DNA from: Harmothoe impar | Taxonomy: Eukaryota; Annelida; Polychaeta; Phyllodocida; Polynoidae | DNA: 64,000 bases | Reading direction: 5' to 3' | Assembly (NCBI GenBank): GCA_947462335.1 | Contig: OX381721.1 | Coordinates: forward strand, 37,102,488-37,166,487 | In this document: piece by piece, positions 1-11,290 of the stretch | Layout: every line of letters begins with the position of its first letter | Position numbering within the stretch: the stretch's first letter is position 1 | The notes under the pieces: model-generated | Database searches by the model: none | The model's input: only the letters and a program-made list of their open reading frames with translations | Told to the model about the DNA's origin: nothing | Made by a program: the position numbers and the translations under genes

Positions 1-320
1 GATACCGGTTCATGATATGAAATTAAATGCCGAAGGGGCCAAGTTGTATGTTGTCATGAGGCATTGACGCAGCCATTAGGTTTGCCATAATTGCAAACCT
101 TCAACCATAAATGTCAAGTACCTATTCACCATAAGTGCGTAACTGCATTCCTTTGAGATCTTAGGTTTCAAGGAACCTATTCTCTCTCTCATATAACGAG
201 ACCTGCATTCTGTTGAATCTCCTGCCTTTGAGATATTAGGGCTAATTACAAGCCACAATTCCCTCCATGTTCTGTGGGATTCTGCTTGTGGTAATGGCAC
301 ACTCATTCATATAGCACTGT
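1..320. other. No recognisable feature
   Basis: AT-rich sequence with only a short open frame on the minus strand that has no domain signature. I see no repeat end, RNA gene or coding signal here. Confidence 0.5.
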
Positions 321-548
321 TTAGCTATTTAAAGACAGAATAATGCCTTAATACATCATGCCCTTGTCATGATCCATGAATGAAGCCCTAGAGAGCAACA
401 TCAAGTGCTGCATCAAGCATCATGCTGACACTCCTGAAAGCTTGGTATGAATCCTCATTGTTGCACTGGTGAGTAAGTCACCCGAGTTGCATCGGCGTAC
501 CGATTGACTAATATTATCTTTAAGAGACATGCAGTCCTTAAAGAGTTC
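321..548 (+). repeat. Degenerate TTAA/CCCTTTAAGGAC MITE copy
   Basis: A diverged copy of the commonest repeat family in the window. It keeps the characteristic blocks in order: an AAGACAG-like left end, TAATGCCTTAATACATCATG, GATCCATGAATGAAGCCC, CTGCATCAAGCATCATG, a central CTCCTGAAAG stretch and a right end reading GCAGTCCTTAAAGAGTT. Terminal TTAA is decayed. Confidence 0.7.
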
Positions 549-790
549 ATGTTTTTCTCCTAGTAACATTGCATATGTGTACCTCTCATCATCTATACGG
601 TGACTCTGTGTTTAATTTCTCTGATCTTCATCTCTCTCATCCTAATGAGTATCAATTAATTCAGTAGTTAACTCGATAGGTCTTGATCAGTGAGGGTGTG
701 GCCTTTCTGCTTCAAAGCGCTACCTTGTTTGTCATTGTTTACACATGCATTACGGGTGAGCCGTGTTCTGTAATTCACCAACAAAGGCGG
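549..790. other. No recognisable feature
   Basis: Unique-looking AT-rich sequence between two repeats. Open frames overlapping it run into the neighbouring MITE and are not supported as genes. Confidence 0.45.
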
Positions 791-1044
791 CCACACACAA
801 AAAGTAAACTTGTCTCCAGACTCTTCCAAGTGACGGTCATAAAATTGAGTCAAAAACTTGTCGAAGCAGGTCTTCTCGCTGGAGATAGAAGACCCACTTG
901 GCATGTGCCAGCCAAAAACTTAACATTTGCCAGCTCCAGGTTCTATTTGCAGGATGTTAACCTGATAGGTTAGGCAACTTTTGACTCGTTTATTTTATGA
1001 TAGTCACTTCGACGAGTCTGGAGACAACTTTAATTTTTCAGTGC
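791..1044. repeat. MITE family with AAGTAAACTTGTCTCCAGAC ends, copy 1
   Basis: The left end (CACACAAAAAGTAAACTTG, TCTCCAGACTC) is the inverse of the right end (GAGTCTGGAGACAACTTTAA, TTTTTCAGTG), giving an imperfect inverted repeat of roughly 28 bp. A second copy lies at 10497-10755, with long shared internal blocks such as GACTCGTTTATTTTATGATA. Superfamily not determined. Confidence 0.8.
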
Positions 1045-1906
1045 AGTGCCCTGTCTGTTGTATACTTGTATACATCAACTCTGCAGGCAACTCATGTTTA
1101 ACCTGTGCAGTCATCATTTAGTTATATTAGAGATAAGTTTTATTTTTAGATATAAAATCAGACTAATTTGTCATAATGCATCAACAGTTCTTCGACCAAT
1201 AGACTGCCTACTGTCCCCATCTATGGCAATACAAAGGGGCGAGGGGAGGAGTGAGGGGTAAGAGGAGGGAGAGGAGTACCCTCTATTATACAGGCTTGGA
1301 GCAAGTCTAATTCACCAATGACTTTACAATTAAATATCAAATGGTAAAACAATGCATTTATCATTTGGCAAGCTGAGTATGAACCAATGGACATGTCGAG
1401 ATTAACATTTCATTGGCTCAAGTAGCTCGAGTGGTTCGATTTAAAAGACCACAGATGTAATATCGTACCCCTCATCATGGAAACCATAATTATATCAGTA
1501 AACTGAAAACTGAATTGTAGTTCTCAAATTTAAATACATTTAGCTCTCCTATCTATCTGTAATTTGTATTTTATAATGAAACAAGTATAGAGTCTATACC
1601 GACTCTAAAAGTACACTTCATTTCAATATGTCCCCATCCACACACCCGCCCCCCCCCCAACACACTTAGCTGTGCACTAGATACCCTTGTATGCACACGG
1701 AGTATAGAGCCCAGTGTATTTCATCTCCCTTATCCTATCCACGGTCTCTTAGTTCTCTTAATTATTGGAATCTCTGTGTAAGGTGGGTTACCATGGCAAC
1801 AGGACGCATGCGGCATAATGTATGAGCAGCAATTCACAGATAATAGCAGACAAGAAGGACTTGAACTGAAACCGAGTCCCGGCCCACACAAGGTGATGGT
1901 CCTGGG
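1045..1906. other. No recognisable feature
   Basis: A GGGGAGGGGAGGA purine-rich run near 1240-1275 and a short poly-C tract near 1650 are the only notable composition changes. No coding or RNA signal seen. Confidence 0.45.
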
Positions 1907-2297
1907 AACATCTTAAGCATATCTTACTCCAGCAAATGCCATTTAACGCAACCTTTTCAGGACACTTTCATGGCATTAATGAACTTAACACTTTAAGGAC
2001 GGCATGATACCTTTATACATCATGCCCTTGGTCGTCATGATGCATGAATGCAGCCCTGGCAAGTAACTCACAGGTACTGCATTCATGCATCATGCCGACC
2101 CTTTGGGATTGAAACACTCCCGAAGGGTCGGCATGATACACCAATGTAGCACTGGGGAGTTACTTGCCAGGGCTCAATTGGTGCATCGTGATGACAAATG
2201 TCATCTTTTAGCGACATCCGTCCTTAAAGGGTTAAAGCTGTTTAAAGTTTTCCTTTAGGGCGTCTTAAATTTGCTTGAATGCCAACATTCATGCAGT
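1907..2297 (+). repeat. CACTGCATGAA-type MITE, interrupted
   Basis: Internal and right-end portion of the family seen complete at 57893-58101 and 58321-58529: CATCTTAAGCATATCTTACTCC, then after an interruption GCTTGAATGCCAACATTCAT and GCAGTG. The left terminus is missing. It is split at a TTAA by the MITE at 1985-2235. Confidence 0.7.
1985..2235 (+). repeat. Near-complete TTAA/CCCTTTAAGGAC MITE (reference copy)
   Basis: Flanked by TTAA on both sides (1985-1988 and 2232-2235). The left end CACTTTAAGGAC is the near-perfect inverse of the right end GTCCTTAAAGGG. Internally it is a chain of imperfect palindromes built on GCATGATGCATGAATGCAGC, CTGCATTCATGCATCATGCC and CTTTGGGATTGAAACACTCC/GAAGGGTCGG. 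The empty target (GAAC-TTAA-AGCTG) is readable in intact copies of the interrupted host repeat at 16393 and 58459. TTAA targets and CCCTTT-type ends are typical of piggyBac-derived MITEs; that assignment is inference because no transposase is present. Confidence 0.88.
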
Positions 2298-2689
2298 GGG
2301 GGTAATCGGGCAGCCAAATAGAAAGGATGATCAGGGATGCTCCAAGCATCTTCTCTGCTTGGCTTTGTCAGAGGCAACTTTTTTTTCAACTTAAATCCTT
2401 TGGACTGCCGGTACTTTCTCGAGGCGCATTGCCAAAGCCTATTGTTTCCAATGCAAACGCAAAATCTTGGCTTTCAGGAGGCTCTTTTTACTATACGCAT
2501 TGGCCCGCTATAGCAGTGCTAAGGATATAGGGAACAAGTGAGTGGAAAAGGGCAACAATGAAACTTTGCAGGCCTGGTTTTTCTCAATGACTGCTCAGAC
2601 CATGCATCAAGAACCGTGCTCATTTGATGCACAATGCACCATTTGAATACTGCATTGGTGCATCATTTAGATCCTCTGGCAATGTATTA
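2298..2689. other. No recognisable feature
   Basis: No repeat boundary or coding signal recognised. A 67-codon open frame lacks any domain feature. Confidence 0.4.
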
Positions 2690-2884
2690 ACACAGAAAAA
2701 GGAAACAGAGTCAAAATGGAGTCTAGACTGCCTTCTTTAGGGGAGCCCAGGTCTAACTCCCCAGGTGACTCATGTAGGTAGCACAGGGAGTCACCTAGGC
2801 TCCCTTAGGCAGCCTGGGCTCCTCTAAGGAGTCATTCTGGAGGTAACCTGGACTCCCTTTTGACGCTGCTTCTTTTTTCGGTGA
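2690..2884. repeat. ACACAGAGAAAAG/GGGAGTC-type MITE, copy 1
   Basis: Ends ACACAGAAAAAGGAAACAG and CTGCTTCTTTTTTCGGTG are inverse. The inside is a series of GGGAGTC/GACTCCC and CTTTAGGGGAGCCCAG palindromes. Family members are at 3464-3717, 30674-30797 (partial) and 56349-56597. Confidence 0.75.
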
Positions 2885-2953
2885 ATTCCATTGACCAAAC
2901 ACATAAAAACATAAACTCTCCAACTATGCCGGAAAGCAATTTGATGGATTCAT

Positions 2954-3182
2954 TGGCGGATCCAAGGGGGAAGAAGAGAGAAGAAAAGATGGAAAGAAAG
3001 AGAGAAGGGGACATTTTCCAAGCCAAAAGATATAGTCCAGACACAGACCTGAGTCATTATTGTGTCCCAACATGTGTGAGAAGGTTCCATTTCTGGGGGG
3101 GGGGGGGTCATGCAACTGTCAGTCACTCCAGATTTGCCATGTTTGCCCCCCCCCCCCCCTCTAGAAAAAGCTGGATCCGCCA
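2954..3182. repeat. Small foldback element with TGGCGGATCCA ends
   Basis: Perfect 11-bp inverted ends (TGGCGGATCCA / TGGATCCGCCA) followed inward by runs of G on the left and C on the right. Contains a 13-base G run near 3097 and a 14-base C run near 3148, which can pair with each other. No target duplication identified. Confidence 0.65.
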
Positions 3183-3463
3183 CAGAGTGGATAAGGGCCT
3201 GTTACATGAGATCACTGTGGTGCACTTAGCTGCAATAGAAGCTGTGATACCGGCACTGTCACAATGGTATGTGAAAGTGCCAGGTGTTATAAGTACCAGT
3301 TGCTGAAAAAGTGCCTGAGTGGTTTTGAAAATGTGATAATGCGCTCAACGCTGGTTTCAAATGAGCAGATAAGTTGCTCTCCTGTTTAAACATAAGGGGA
3401 AAAGCCAACTTCAAATTAAACATAAACGAGTAAGCTCAGCATTATGAAACGACATTACAATAG
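3183..3463. other. No recognisable feature
   Basis: Unique-looking spacer between two repeats. Confidence 0.4.
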
Positions 3464-3717
3464 TACACAGAGAAAAGAAACAGCTTCAAAAGGGAGTCCA
3501 GGCTCTTTCCAAAATGACTCCACTCTTTAGGGGAGCCCGGGCTGCCTGAGGGAGCCTGGGTGACTCCCTGTGCTACCCAAGGGAGTCACCCGGGGGAATT
3601 TGATAGTTTCCTGACTCACTAAAGGGAGTCACATAAGGACCTTGGCTCCCCTAAATAGGGGAGACATTCTGGAGGCAGCCCAGACTCCCTTTCGATGCTG
3701 TTTCTTTTCTCTGTGTA
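3464..3717. repeat. ACACAGAGAAAAG/GGGAGTC-type MITE, best-preserved copy
   Basis: Perfect 21-bp inverted ends beginning TACACAGAGAAAAGAAACAG and ending with its inverse at 3697-3717. Internal GGGAGTC and GGGGAGCC modules. The intact ends make this the best reference copy in the window. Confidence 0.82.
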
Positions 3718-4004
3718 TGCAGATGCTTCTCACACAATGGCCAAGGTCCCAGCCGAACACAGCACACATGAAGCAGAGCTAGTCACGTGACTGATGTATT
3801 CCCTCACGGACACAAATCCCACCCGACTCAAAGGCGTCTTAAATCAAAAAAATTCAATATGGCTGGGACTGGTGGCATTCGTGCTGCATTCCTCAATCAA
3901 GGAGAAATAATACTTTACGTGCGCTCAGAGAAATACTAATTAGTTTATATCAACATGGAGAATAGATAAAGACTCATCCCTCCTTTTAGCTCTGTAAGCC
4001 CAGC

Positions 4005-4110
4005 ATATTGCTGTTTGATATGATATGTCCTTTGTTGTCATGTTGCATTTATGCAGCTCTGGTGAGCTTGCACTGCAGGGCAGCATTCATGTACCGTGAA
4101 GACTTTCTAG
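4005..4110 (+). repeat. Partial TTAA-family MITE
   Basis: Carries recognisable blocks (TTGTTGTCATGTTGCATTTA, GGCAGCATTCATGTACCGTG) without terminal repeats. Old fragment. Confidence 0.45.
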
Positions 4111-4253
4111 GGGTATTATGCAGGATTATACATGGATGCAGAATTCACAAATTACTCACATGGACTAGATTCAAGGATCATAACAATATAAAATATATTC
4201 AATCATTTAATATTCAATTAAAACTAAGCGGCTATTACAGGTTTATGGACTGG

Positions 4254-4504
4254 TTAATCCTTTAAGGATAGCATAATGCAATAATGCATCATTTTCATGG
4301 TAGTTATGATGCATGAATAAAGCCTTGGCGAGTCACTGGCCACTGCTCAATTCAAGCATCATGACGACTCTACAGGGTTCAGACATTCCTGAAGAGTGGG
4401 CATGATGCACCAATGCAGCACCGGCAAGTTACTCGCTGGGGCTGCCTTGGTGTATCCTGTCAAAAAATGTCATCTTCTAGAAACATCCGTCCTTAAAGGG
4501 ATAA
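4254..4504 (+). repeat. TTAA-family MITE, nearly full length
   Basis: Begins TTAATCCTTTAAGGATAGCA and ends CATCCGTCCTTAAAGGGATA, with the last TTAA decayed to ATAA. 251 bp, the same length as the reference copy at 1985-2235. Confidence 0.8.
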
Positions 4505-4714
4505 AGGATACAACGGCTGTAGGGCCCCTTGGGAACACTTAAATCATGATATTAATCAGACAAACATTTGTATTTATGCATCTGTCTGAGGTGGCATGGA
4601 GGGAGGCATGAGACGGAGAGTGCATGTCAGTAATGAGAGACGTCGGGGATCAAATCTGTTTCAAATCAGATCTAGAGGGATGAGGGAATGCAGTGAGGGG
4701 TTCATGTGACACAT

Positions 4715-4860
4715 CTACTGCATGAATGTTAGCATTTAAGCAAATTAAAGATGCTTAATGCTACACTTTATGCGGCATTTGAGTTAGTTTTCACTGGAAA
4801 TAAATATGCTTAAATGGGAGTTGTTAAATTTAACCATCTTTATTTTGCCTAAATGCAGTG
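4715..4860 (+). repeat. Degenerate CACTGCATGAA-type MITE
   Basis: Left end CTACTGCATGAATGTTAGCA and inner GCATTTAAGCAAATTAAAGA are recognisable. The right end decays into TGCCTAAATGCAGTGA, immediately before the minisatellite. Confidence 0.55.
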
Positions 4861-4865
4861 ATCTC

Positions 4866-5712
4866 CCCCAGCATGAGCTGCTCCCCTTACCCTGAGCTGC
4901 CCCCCCACCAAGAGCTGCTCCCCACACCATGAGCTACTATCCCCAATGAGCTGCTCCCCCACCATGAGCTGCTCCCCCACCCTGAGCTGATCCCCCCACT
5001 ATGGGCTGCTCCCCCCACCATTAGCTGCTCCCCCCACAGTGAGCTGCTCCCCCACCATGAGCTGCTCCCCAACCATGAGCTGCTCCCCCCACCATGAGCT
5101 GCTCCCCAACCATGAGCTGCTCTCCCTATCATGAGATGCCCCCTACCATGAGTTGCTCCCTTCACCATGAGCTGCTCCCCCCACTATGAGCTGCTCCCCC
5201 ACCATGAGCTGCTCCCCACCATGAGCTGCTGCCTTGCCATGAGCTGCTCCCTTGCCATGAGATGCTCCCCCACCAAGAGCTGCTCCCCACACCATGAGCT
5301 GCTCCCCCCACTATGAGCTGCTCCCCCCACCATGAGCTGCTCCCCCCACCATGAGCTGCTCCCCCCACCATGAGCTGCTCCCCCCACCATGAGCTGCTCC
5401 CCCCACCATGAGCTGCTCCCCACACCATGAGCTGCTCCCCCACCATGAGCCGCTCTCCCCACCATGGGCTGCTCTCCCCACCATTAGCTGCACCCCCACC
5501 ATGAGCTGCTCTCCCACCATGAGCTGCTCTCCCACCATGAGCTGCTCCATGCACCATAAGCTGCTCTCCCACCATGAGCTGCTCTCCCACCATAAGCTGC
5601 TCCCCCAACCATGAGCTGCTCCCCTCACCCTGAGCTGCTCCCCTACCCTGAGCTGTTCCCCACACCTTGAGCTGTTCCCCCGTCCATGAGCTGCTCCCCC
5701 ACAGTGGGATGC
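4866..5712. repeat. GAGCTGCTCCCCCACCAT minisatellite
   Basis: About 45 imperfect tandem copies of an 18-20 bp unit, strongly C-rich on the + strand. Indels in the C run vary unit length, so all three minus-strand frames are open for long stretches. The open frames there (Gly/Ser/Trp/His-rich when translated) are by-products of the repeat, not genes. Confidence 0.93.
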
Positions 5713-5940
5713 CCTATACACAGTGTACCCTTTTCACAGAGCTGCTCTCACCTCCCGTGAGCTCTTCTCGCCCTGAGCCGCTTGCGGCACCAAGGTGTTA
5801 ATTAAAGACTACACATGAATGATAGATGAGGGCGGTCAGGTCGGTCGGGGGTGGTTCGGGGTTGGTTCAGGGCAGCAGAAAGTGCTACAAACAGACATTA
5901 TTCATCCAATGGTTTTCACCCTCATGCCTCCTACCATCCC

Positions 5941-6154
5941 TTAACCCTTTACCCTTTAAGGACGGCATGATGCCTTAATGTATGAATGCAGCCCTGTAGA
6001 GTTACTAGCCAGTGCTGCATTCAAGTATCATGCCAACCCTATGGTATTGAGACATTCTCAGAGGGTCAGCCTCATGGATCAATGCAGCCCAGGCGATTAG
6101 CTCGCTGCATTGGTGCATCATGACTACCAATGTCATCCATCCTTAAGGGGCTAG
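5941..6154 (+). repeat. TTAA-family MITE with duplicated left end
   Basis: Starts TTAACCCTTTACCCTTTAAG, so the CCCTTTA end is present twice, and finishes at CATCCATCCTTAAGGGGCTA. Slightly shortened internally. Confidence 0.75.
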
Positions 6155-6911
6155 GGCCCATATATTTGTATTAATGTGCTATTTCTTATCCAAGACCCCG
6201 TAAAGTGCAGCAGCCCTGGGAGCAGGATGTCTTTCTGTACAGATTTAATCACCCGTCAGCTAAAGCTGGGGTGTGACCGGGGCGGACTGTGAGAACAGAT
6301 AGGTTTCAGGTTACATGATCTGAGAAATCTGACTTTGTAGGGTTAATTTTACCTCTTTTTTATTAGTTGTGCTATTTCAGAAATGAACATGCAGATAACT
6401 GTTTGAATTTCTGGAAGATTTCTGAGATCTGAGTTCTCAGACTTCGTAGATTAAATTTGACCTCATTTTTTCAGTTTATTAATTCAGAAAGGAACATGCG
6501 GATACCTGTTTGGATTCCCGAAAAATTTCCTTGGAGATTACGTAAAAAACTAAATAAGCAACGTTTTTTTTCCTAGATCTGTACAAAGTATTACAGCCCT
6601 GATTTTGCTGGTGATTACTAATGTTGCAGACCGGTGTCCTAGTCCTAGAAATCCCATCTCAGAAAAACATCCACCTTCACACCACTAAATATGGCTCAGA
6701 AGTAGGTCACGAGAACACCTTTGCAAGAAACAATTAAGAGACCCCCTATTATCAAGGCAAGTTTGAAGGAGAGTTGGGCTTTAAAATGCCTTATCTGGGA
6801 CCTATTAGGCTACCATACCTGTTTTTTTTTTGTAAGAACTGAGAAAAAGCAAAAAAAATATCTGGCACATTTTGCGGCATGTTCCGGAGGATTCGGTGTG
6901 CTATAGATTAG
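6155..6911. other. No recognisable feature
   Basis: Unique-looking sequence. No domain-bearing frame, no inverted ends noted. Confidence 0.4.
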
Positions 6912-7211
6912 ATCACTTCAACTGTTAACTAGGGCATGAAGCAGCTGATAACAGCAGCACGAGGCTCCCCACACCCTCACATATACATTATAGTTCCCAT
7001 TCCTGCCACTTGGCGTCTGCCCTCTCCCGTCCACCCACCAGCCCAGATGACCCGGCCACTTGAGAAGACTCTCGCTGATAACACCAGACTTGATAGGCAC
7101 CTTAACAGGGCCCTTATCTAATTCCCTGTCCGCTTGGACGCAGCCCCATCCCCCACACTGCTGCTCCTTCACTGCCTGCTTCAGACCTTCCCTCTCATCT
7201 ACTTCCTACCA
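6912..7211. repeat. Interspersed repeat or duplicated segment, copy 1
   Basis: Nearly identical over about 300 bp to 14037-14365, including GATGACCCGGCCACTTGAGA and CCTTATCTAATTCCCTGTCC. The downstream CT-rich tracts differ. It has no inverted ends, so it may be a segmental duplication or a longer repeat of unknown class. The matching open frames in both copies carry no known domain. Confidence 0.8.
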
Positions 7212-7361
7212 CCCCCCCCCCCTTGCCATACACTACCTACCAGCGCTGCCCTCCCACCACCACCACTTGCTCACAAGCTACTCCGATCTCCTGGAAAACT
7301 GCATCTCCTCCATCTTACACTACTTCTGTACTTCTTTGGGCACTACTGCTCATCTGTAAGA

Positions 7362-7975
7362 CCATACTAGAGCCATATAGCTGGAGATAACCCTCCGGAA
7401 CTAAAACTGCCATACATGTATACTGGTCACACACTGGACACTGCGGCGCATCTGTAGATCTGTGTAGATCTAGACTTTACTAGAGCCATATCTAAGAGGC
7501 TGTTCACTCAGGTATGATGTTTCCATCAAAAATCTACAGAAGTAGTGTGAGACATATCTTGACATTTTGAAGAAATTTTGAAGAAAATGAAAAATAAATT
7601 AAGGATAATAGCACTCCCTTTGTACCTTGTAGCCTCTCACATTTAATTACACTATGGTGTAACAGAAAACCATCAGTATGGAAACATCATGAGTGAACAT
7701 CCTGTTATATGGCTCTAGTACAGTCTAGACCTACAGACCAGTGGCAGTGCCCGATGCATGACCAGCTGTGTGGTAGTTTTATTTCTGATGGGTGGTCTCT
7801 AACTATATATGGTCTAGCACAGTCTAGTCTTACAGATGAGCAGTAGTGCCCAAAGTGTGACCTGTAGTATGGCAGTTTTATCTACAGAGGGTGGTCTCTA
7901 ACTATATATGGCTCTAGTACAGTCTAGACCTACAGATGAGCAGCAGTGCCCAAAGTGTGCGCAGTGAGCCTGTAG
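7362..7975. repeat. Compound foldback block
   Basis: Three direct copies of a unit containing TATATGGCTCTAGTACAGTC and CAGATGAGCAGCAGTGCCCA (near 7725, 7800, 7895) face one inverted copy at 7362-7470. Inside is a further inverted pair: GCTGTTCACTCAGGTATGAT followed by GTTTCCATC near 7500, and its inverse near 7675-7705. Likely a MITE nested within, or grown into, another foldback. Confidence 0.65.
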
Positions 7976-9084
7976 CCTGCCGTCTACATGACACCCACCC
8001 TGGGTGCTGACAGGTCTCAGTCTCAGTCAGACAGCTTGATACCCCACACATGTATTTTACATGGAGGCAGATTGAATATGTATACACAGAGGGAGATGTG
8101 ACTACATGGGGGAGCCAGATATAGGGCAGTAACAGGGGCATTACCATTGAAGTATCAGCATGCTAACACAAATGTACCAGTGGTGGCAACAATCTCTACT
8201 ACTAATTGGATGACCTTTAGAGAGGATGATACCTGGATGGGACAGTACCTGCATTTTACTATAGCTACATTGGACAATACAGTTTTAAAGAATTTGAAAA
8301 AAGTTTTAACGACCTAAATTTCACAGATAAGCTGTGTCTCTCAAAAACTTGATTGACGCTAGATCAGACATCCCCCAGATTTGACAACCAAATTAGATGT
8401 GGTTAGTGCTGATATTCTGTACTTGTTTGCAGGCTACTACATTGCAAAGTAAAACCAATTTTGAATCAATCTGGTTCTTGCTCCCTTTTGATGTGATTCC
8501 CCATATTTCATCGGCAACTATATTAAAAGACGAAGGTCCACCAGTTTTGGTCTGGAGCCTGGGTTCTTTTCACTTTGTTTTAGATCAAATCTAATTATTA
8601 TAGTGGGGAAAGGCCTAACTTGTCTTAACTGACTTTTTTCTTTTCCGTTCAAATCTAAAAAAAACACCATTTTGATGACGTCACAGGCCCTTGAAATACA
8701 GCAGTGGGTTTTTTCAGGGGGGTATGAAATACAGTGATCTTTGATTAAAACAATCCCAATGTTGTATTTCACCAATATATTGAGTCAAAATATCAGCTTA
8801 CAGAGCATGTCCCATAGACCCGCTATATGAGCTGTGCCTTGCTATGTCCTGTCTCTATATCCATGTATGCATGGTTGGTACAGTACATTGTCAGTGCTCC
8901 TGTCACTGTATCAGCCCCGGGTAGAATACCAATGTGCAGACAGGACGGGGTGCTTTGTGGGGTCTATGAAGGTAATGGTAGAGACAGATACAGCGCATTG
9001 TACTGGATATTCTTTATACACAGTATGCATTTAATATCCCTTTTCTTTGGAGAAATGATTAGTAACACACCATTGCCACATTTA
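7976..9084. other. No recognisable feature
   Basis: No supported gene or repeat. Several 65-120 codon frames begin at non-conserved Met codons and show no motif. Confidence 0.4.
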
Positions 9085-9210
9085 TTCATGATGTTGGCCC
9101 GACACTCAATAAGGGTCTGCATGATGCACAGATGCAACACTGGTAAGTTGCCGGGGCTGTGTAGGCTCACTTACAAATCACTATGATAATCTAAGGTCCC
9201 TAAAGGGTTG
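9085..9210 (+). repeat. Partial TTAA-family MITE (right half)
   Basis: Contains CTGCATGATGCACAGATGCA and ends GGTCCCTAAAGGGTTGA. Left half missing. Confidence 0.55.
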
Positions 9211-9734
9211 ATGTGCATATTCCTGCCACAAATCATCTGGTGAAGCCCTACCTCTTATCCAGGAAGCAGGGCTAAATTATTTGCAGTTTTTCCTTGAAGG
9301 GAGACTGGAAATAATCCTACTTTAACAAATATGTTGTGCAGGTCTCCATTTGATTAAAGATGTCCCAGTAATTCACCCCACTCATCTAACAGTCTTTGGA
9401 GATTATTGGCTGTTTTTTACCAGCATTCATTTGTAGTGAAATTCAAGAGCCTTTTGAATAAAACAAGATCACAAATAGTAATAACTTGCTGTAACAGAAA
9501 CTATTCAGTGTAAACACTGAGAGCAAACTGGCAAAAAAAAAAGCATCGCTTTACAAGACAGAATCCCTGAGGGACGACATTGTATTCCCATTGTAAAAAG
9601 ACACTCAGCAACAACAGACAAAAATACACCTGGGCGATTAACAACAGTAGAAATGAGACATTGGGTAAGGAAGAATAATTATGTTTAGCTTGTGGTCCTT
9701 GTCCCTGTAGGATGGGTAGTTAATGAGTTGGGTA

Positions 9735-9893
9735 TACCGTATTCGACGTAATAAGCGCCCTCCCCCCTTTTTGGGCCATTTATGGACTAGAACAAAGGCT
9801 CAAACTTCACGATTTTGGAGACAATTAAGTACTAAAACTACCATAAAAATAATTTTATAAGCGCCCAGGGCACTAATTACGTCGAATACGGTA
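9735..9893. repeat. 159-bp MITE with CCGTATTCGACGTAATAAGC ends
   Basis: Left end CCGTATTCGACGTAATAAGC followed by GCCC; right end GGGCACTAATTACGTCGAAT followed by ACGG. Both sides are bordered by TA, compatible with a TA target duplication (mariner-like). No coding capacity. Confidence 0.82.
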
Positions 9894-10496
9894 ATCTTTT
9901 CTGGTGGAACATCATGTGTGGGAGTGGAACATCATGTGTAGCACTTTATCCTACGGTATCTAATATGAAGTATACAATTTAATCTATTCTTATTTCTGTT
10001 AGGGTGAGGAACCTTTGAGGCCCTGGTGGGCTTGTACCTCCATCCATCCCATAATGCGTGGCTCTTTTTTTAATTGAAATCTGTTGCAGTGCAAAATGCT
10101 GCCATAATTAGATGTACAAATATGGAAATAAATCCTGTGTAATCTAGCTTGCCTAGATTCACTCCAACTATTTAGGTCAATTTCTTAAGTGCGGTCCGTA
10201 TGGGCCTTGTGAATCTGCTGACCAGTTTTCGGCTGTATCAGTTTTAAAACGATATATCTATCTATCTGGCATAGCTTGGTAGAGTTCTACATGTTCTTTA
10301 TATACACCTTTAGCCTCATTGAACTCTCCAGTCTCAGAGTGCTGGAGGTGGGAAAGGGGCCTGCTGCTGGTAGCTGGTGGTGGTGTGCTGCTTGTCATTA
10401 TGAGGCTGGGTGCCTGACTTACTGGTAATGAAGACGGGGGTGTGTGATTGGACTGTCCAGGGGCAGAACATGGTACATGGGGAGTGCAGCACACAC
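9894..10496. other. No recognisable feature
   Basis: No supported gene. An 80-codon minus-strand frame is Ser/Pro-rich low complexity. Confidence 0.4.
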
Positions 10497-10755
10497 ACAC
10501 TCAAAAAATAAACTTGTCTCCATACTCTTCAAAGTGAAGGTAATATATTAAACGAGTCAAAAACTTGTCTAAGTGACAAGGAAGTGGGTCTTCTAGCTGA
10601 AGACCTACTTGGCATATGCCAGCCTAAAACCTGACATTTGCCAGCTCCAGATTCTATTTGTGGGATGGTAACCTGATAGGTAAGACATCTTTTGACTCGT
10701 TTATTTTATGATAGTCACTTCGACGAGTCTGGAGACAAGTTTACTTTTTCAGTGT
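10497..10755. repeat. MITE family with AAGTAAACTTGTCTCCAGAC ends, copy 2
   Basis: Same family and orientation as 791-1044, sharing TGATAGTCACTTCGACGAGT and GCCAGCTCCAGATTCTATTT. The right end AAGTTTACTTTTTCAGTGT is better preserved than in copy 1. Confidence 0.8.
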
Positions 10756-10814
10756 ACACCACTCATAGAGCTTCTGCTTCTGCTGCTTGATAACATTACA
10801 ACAGCACAGTCCTC

Positions 10815-11290
10815 AGGTTGGGAGAATCCTGCCTTTCATACCTTGAAGGGAGAAAACAGGGTGAGGGGGTTTCTTCCCTTGATTTTCGGTTGTTATACAT
10901 TGATTTTCGGTACAATTAGAAAATCCAATTCGCTGATATCTCACCATAATTTGCTGAAAATGATTAACCTATCTATAGGAACACAATATAGTTAGCTAGT
11001 TGTATGTGAATGGGCTTGTATAACATTCTTGTATTTCTCGAGATATAATGATTTAAAAGTCAAAATATAGCCTAAATAAGGTACATTTATATGTGGACTC
11101 CCCTCCCCCCCTCCCTTACCACCACACCTGGATAAGATACTGCACTGGGAGATTTCCCCTTGGAGGGGCGGACCGGTGGCGGGCCTTATCTCTCCCGGCG
11201 GCCCTTATCTCTGTAGACATAAGGGCAGGGCGCCAACTAAGGGGCAGGCTTAAGTAAGGGAAGATCTCCCCTTGCTGGGAGAACCTCCCC
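10815..11290. repeat. Interspersed repeat of about 470 bp, copy 1
   Basis: Shares extended similarity with 29821-30275, for example GCCTAAATAAGGTACATTTA, GATACTGCACTGGGAGA and a GGGGTTTCT block. The region 11140-11290 is rich in self-complementary CCTTATCTCT and AAGGGAAGAT motifs. Class not determined. Confidence 0.75.

Noticed and set aside
4887..5721. Long Gly/Ser/Trp/His-rich open frames on the minus strand
   Set aside because: They are the translation of the 18-20 bp minisatellite in several frames at once.
6936..7370. Proline-rich open frames present in both copies of a 300-bp duplication
   Set aside because: Conservation reflects recent duplication of the DNA; the frames diverge where the copies do and carry no domain.
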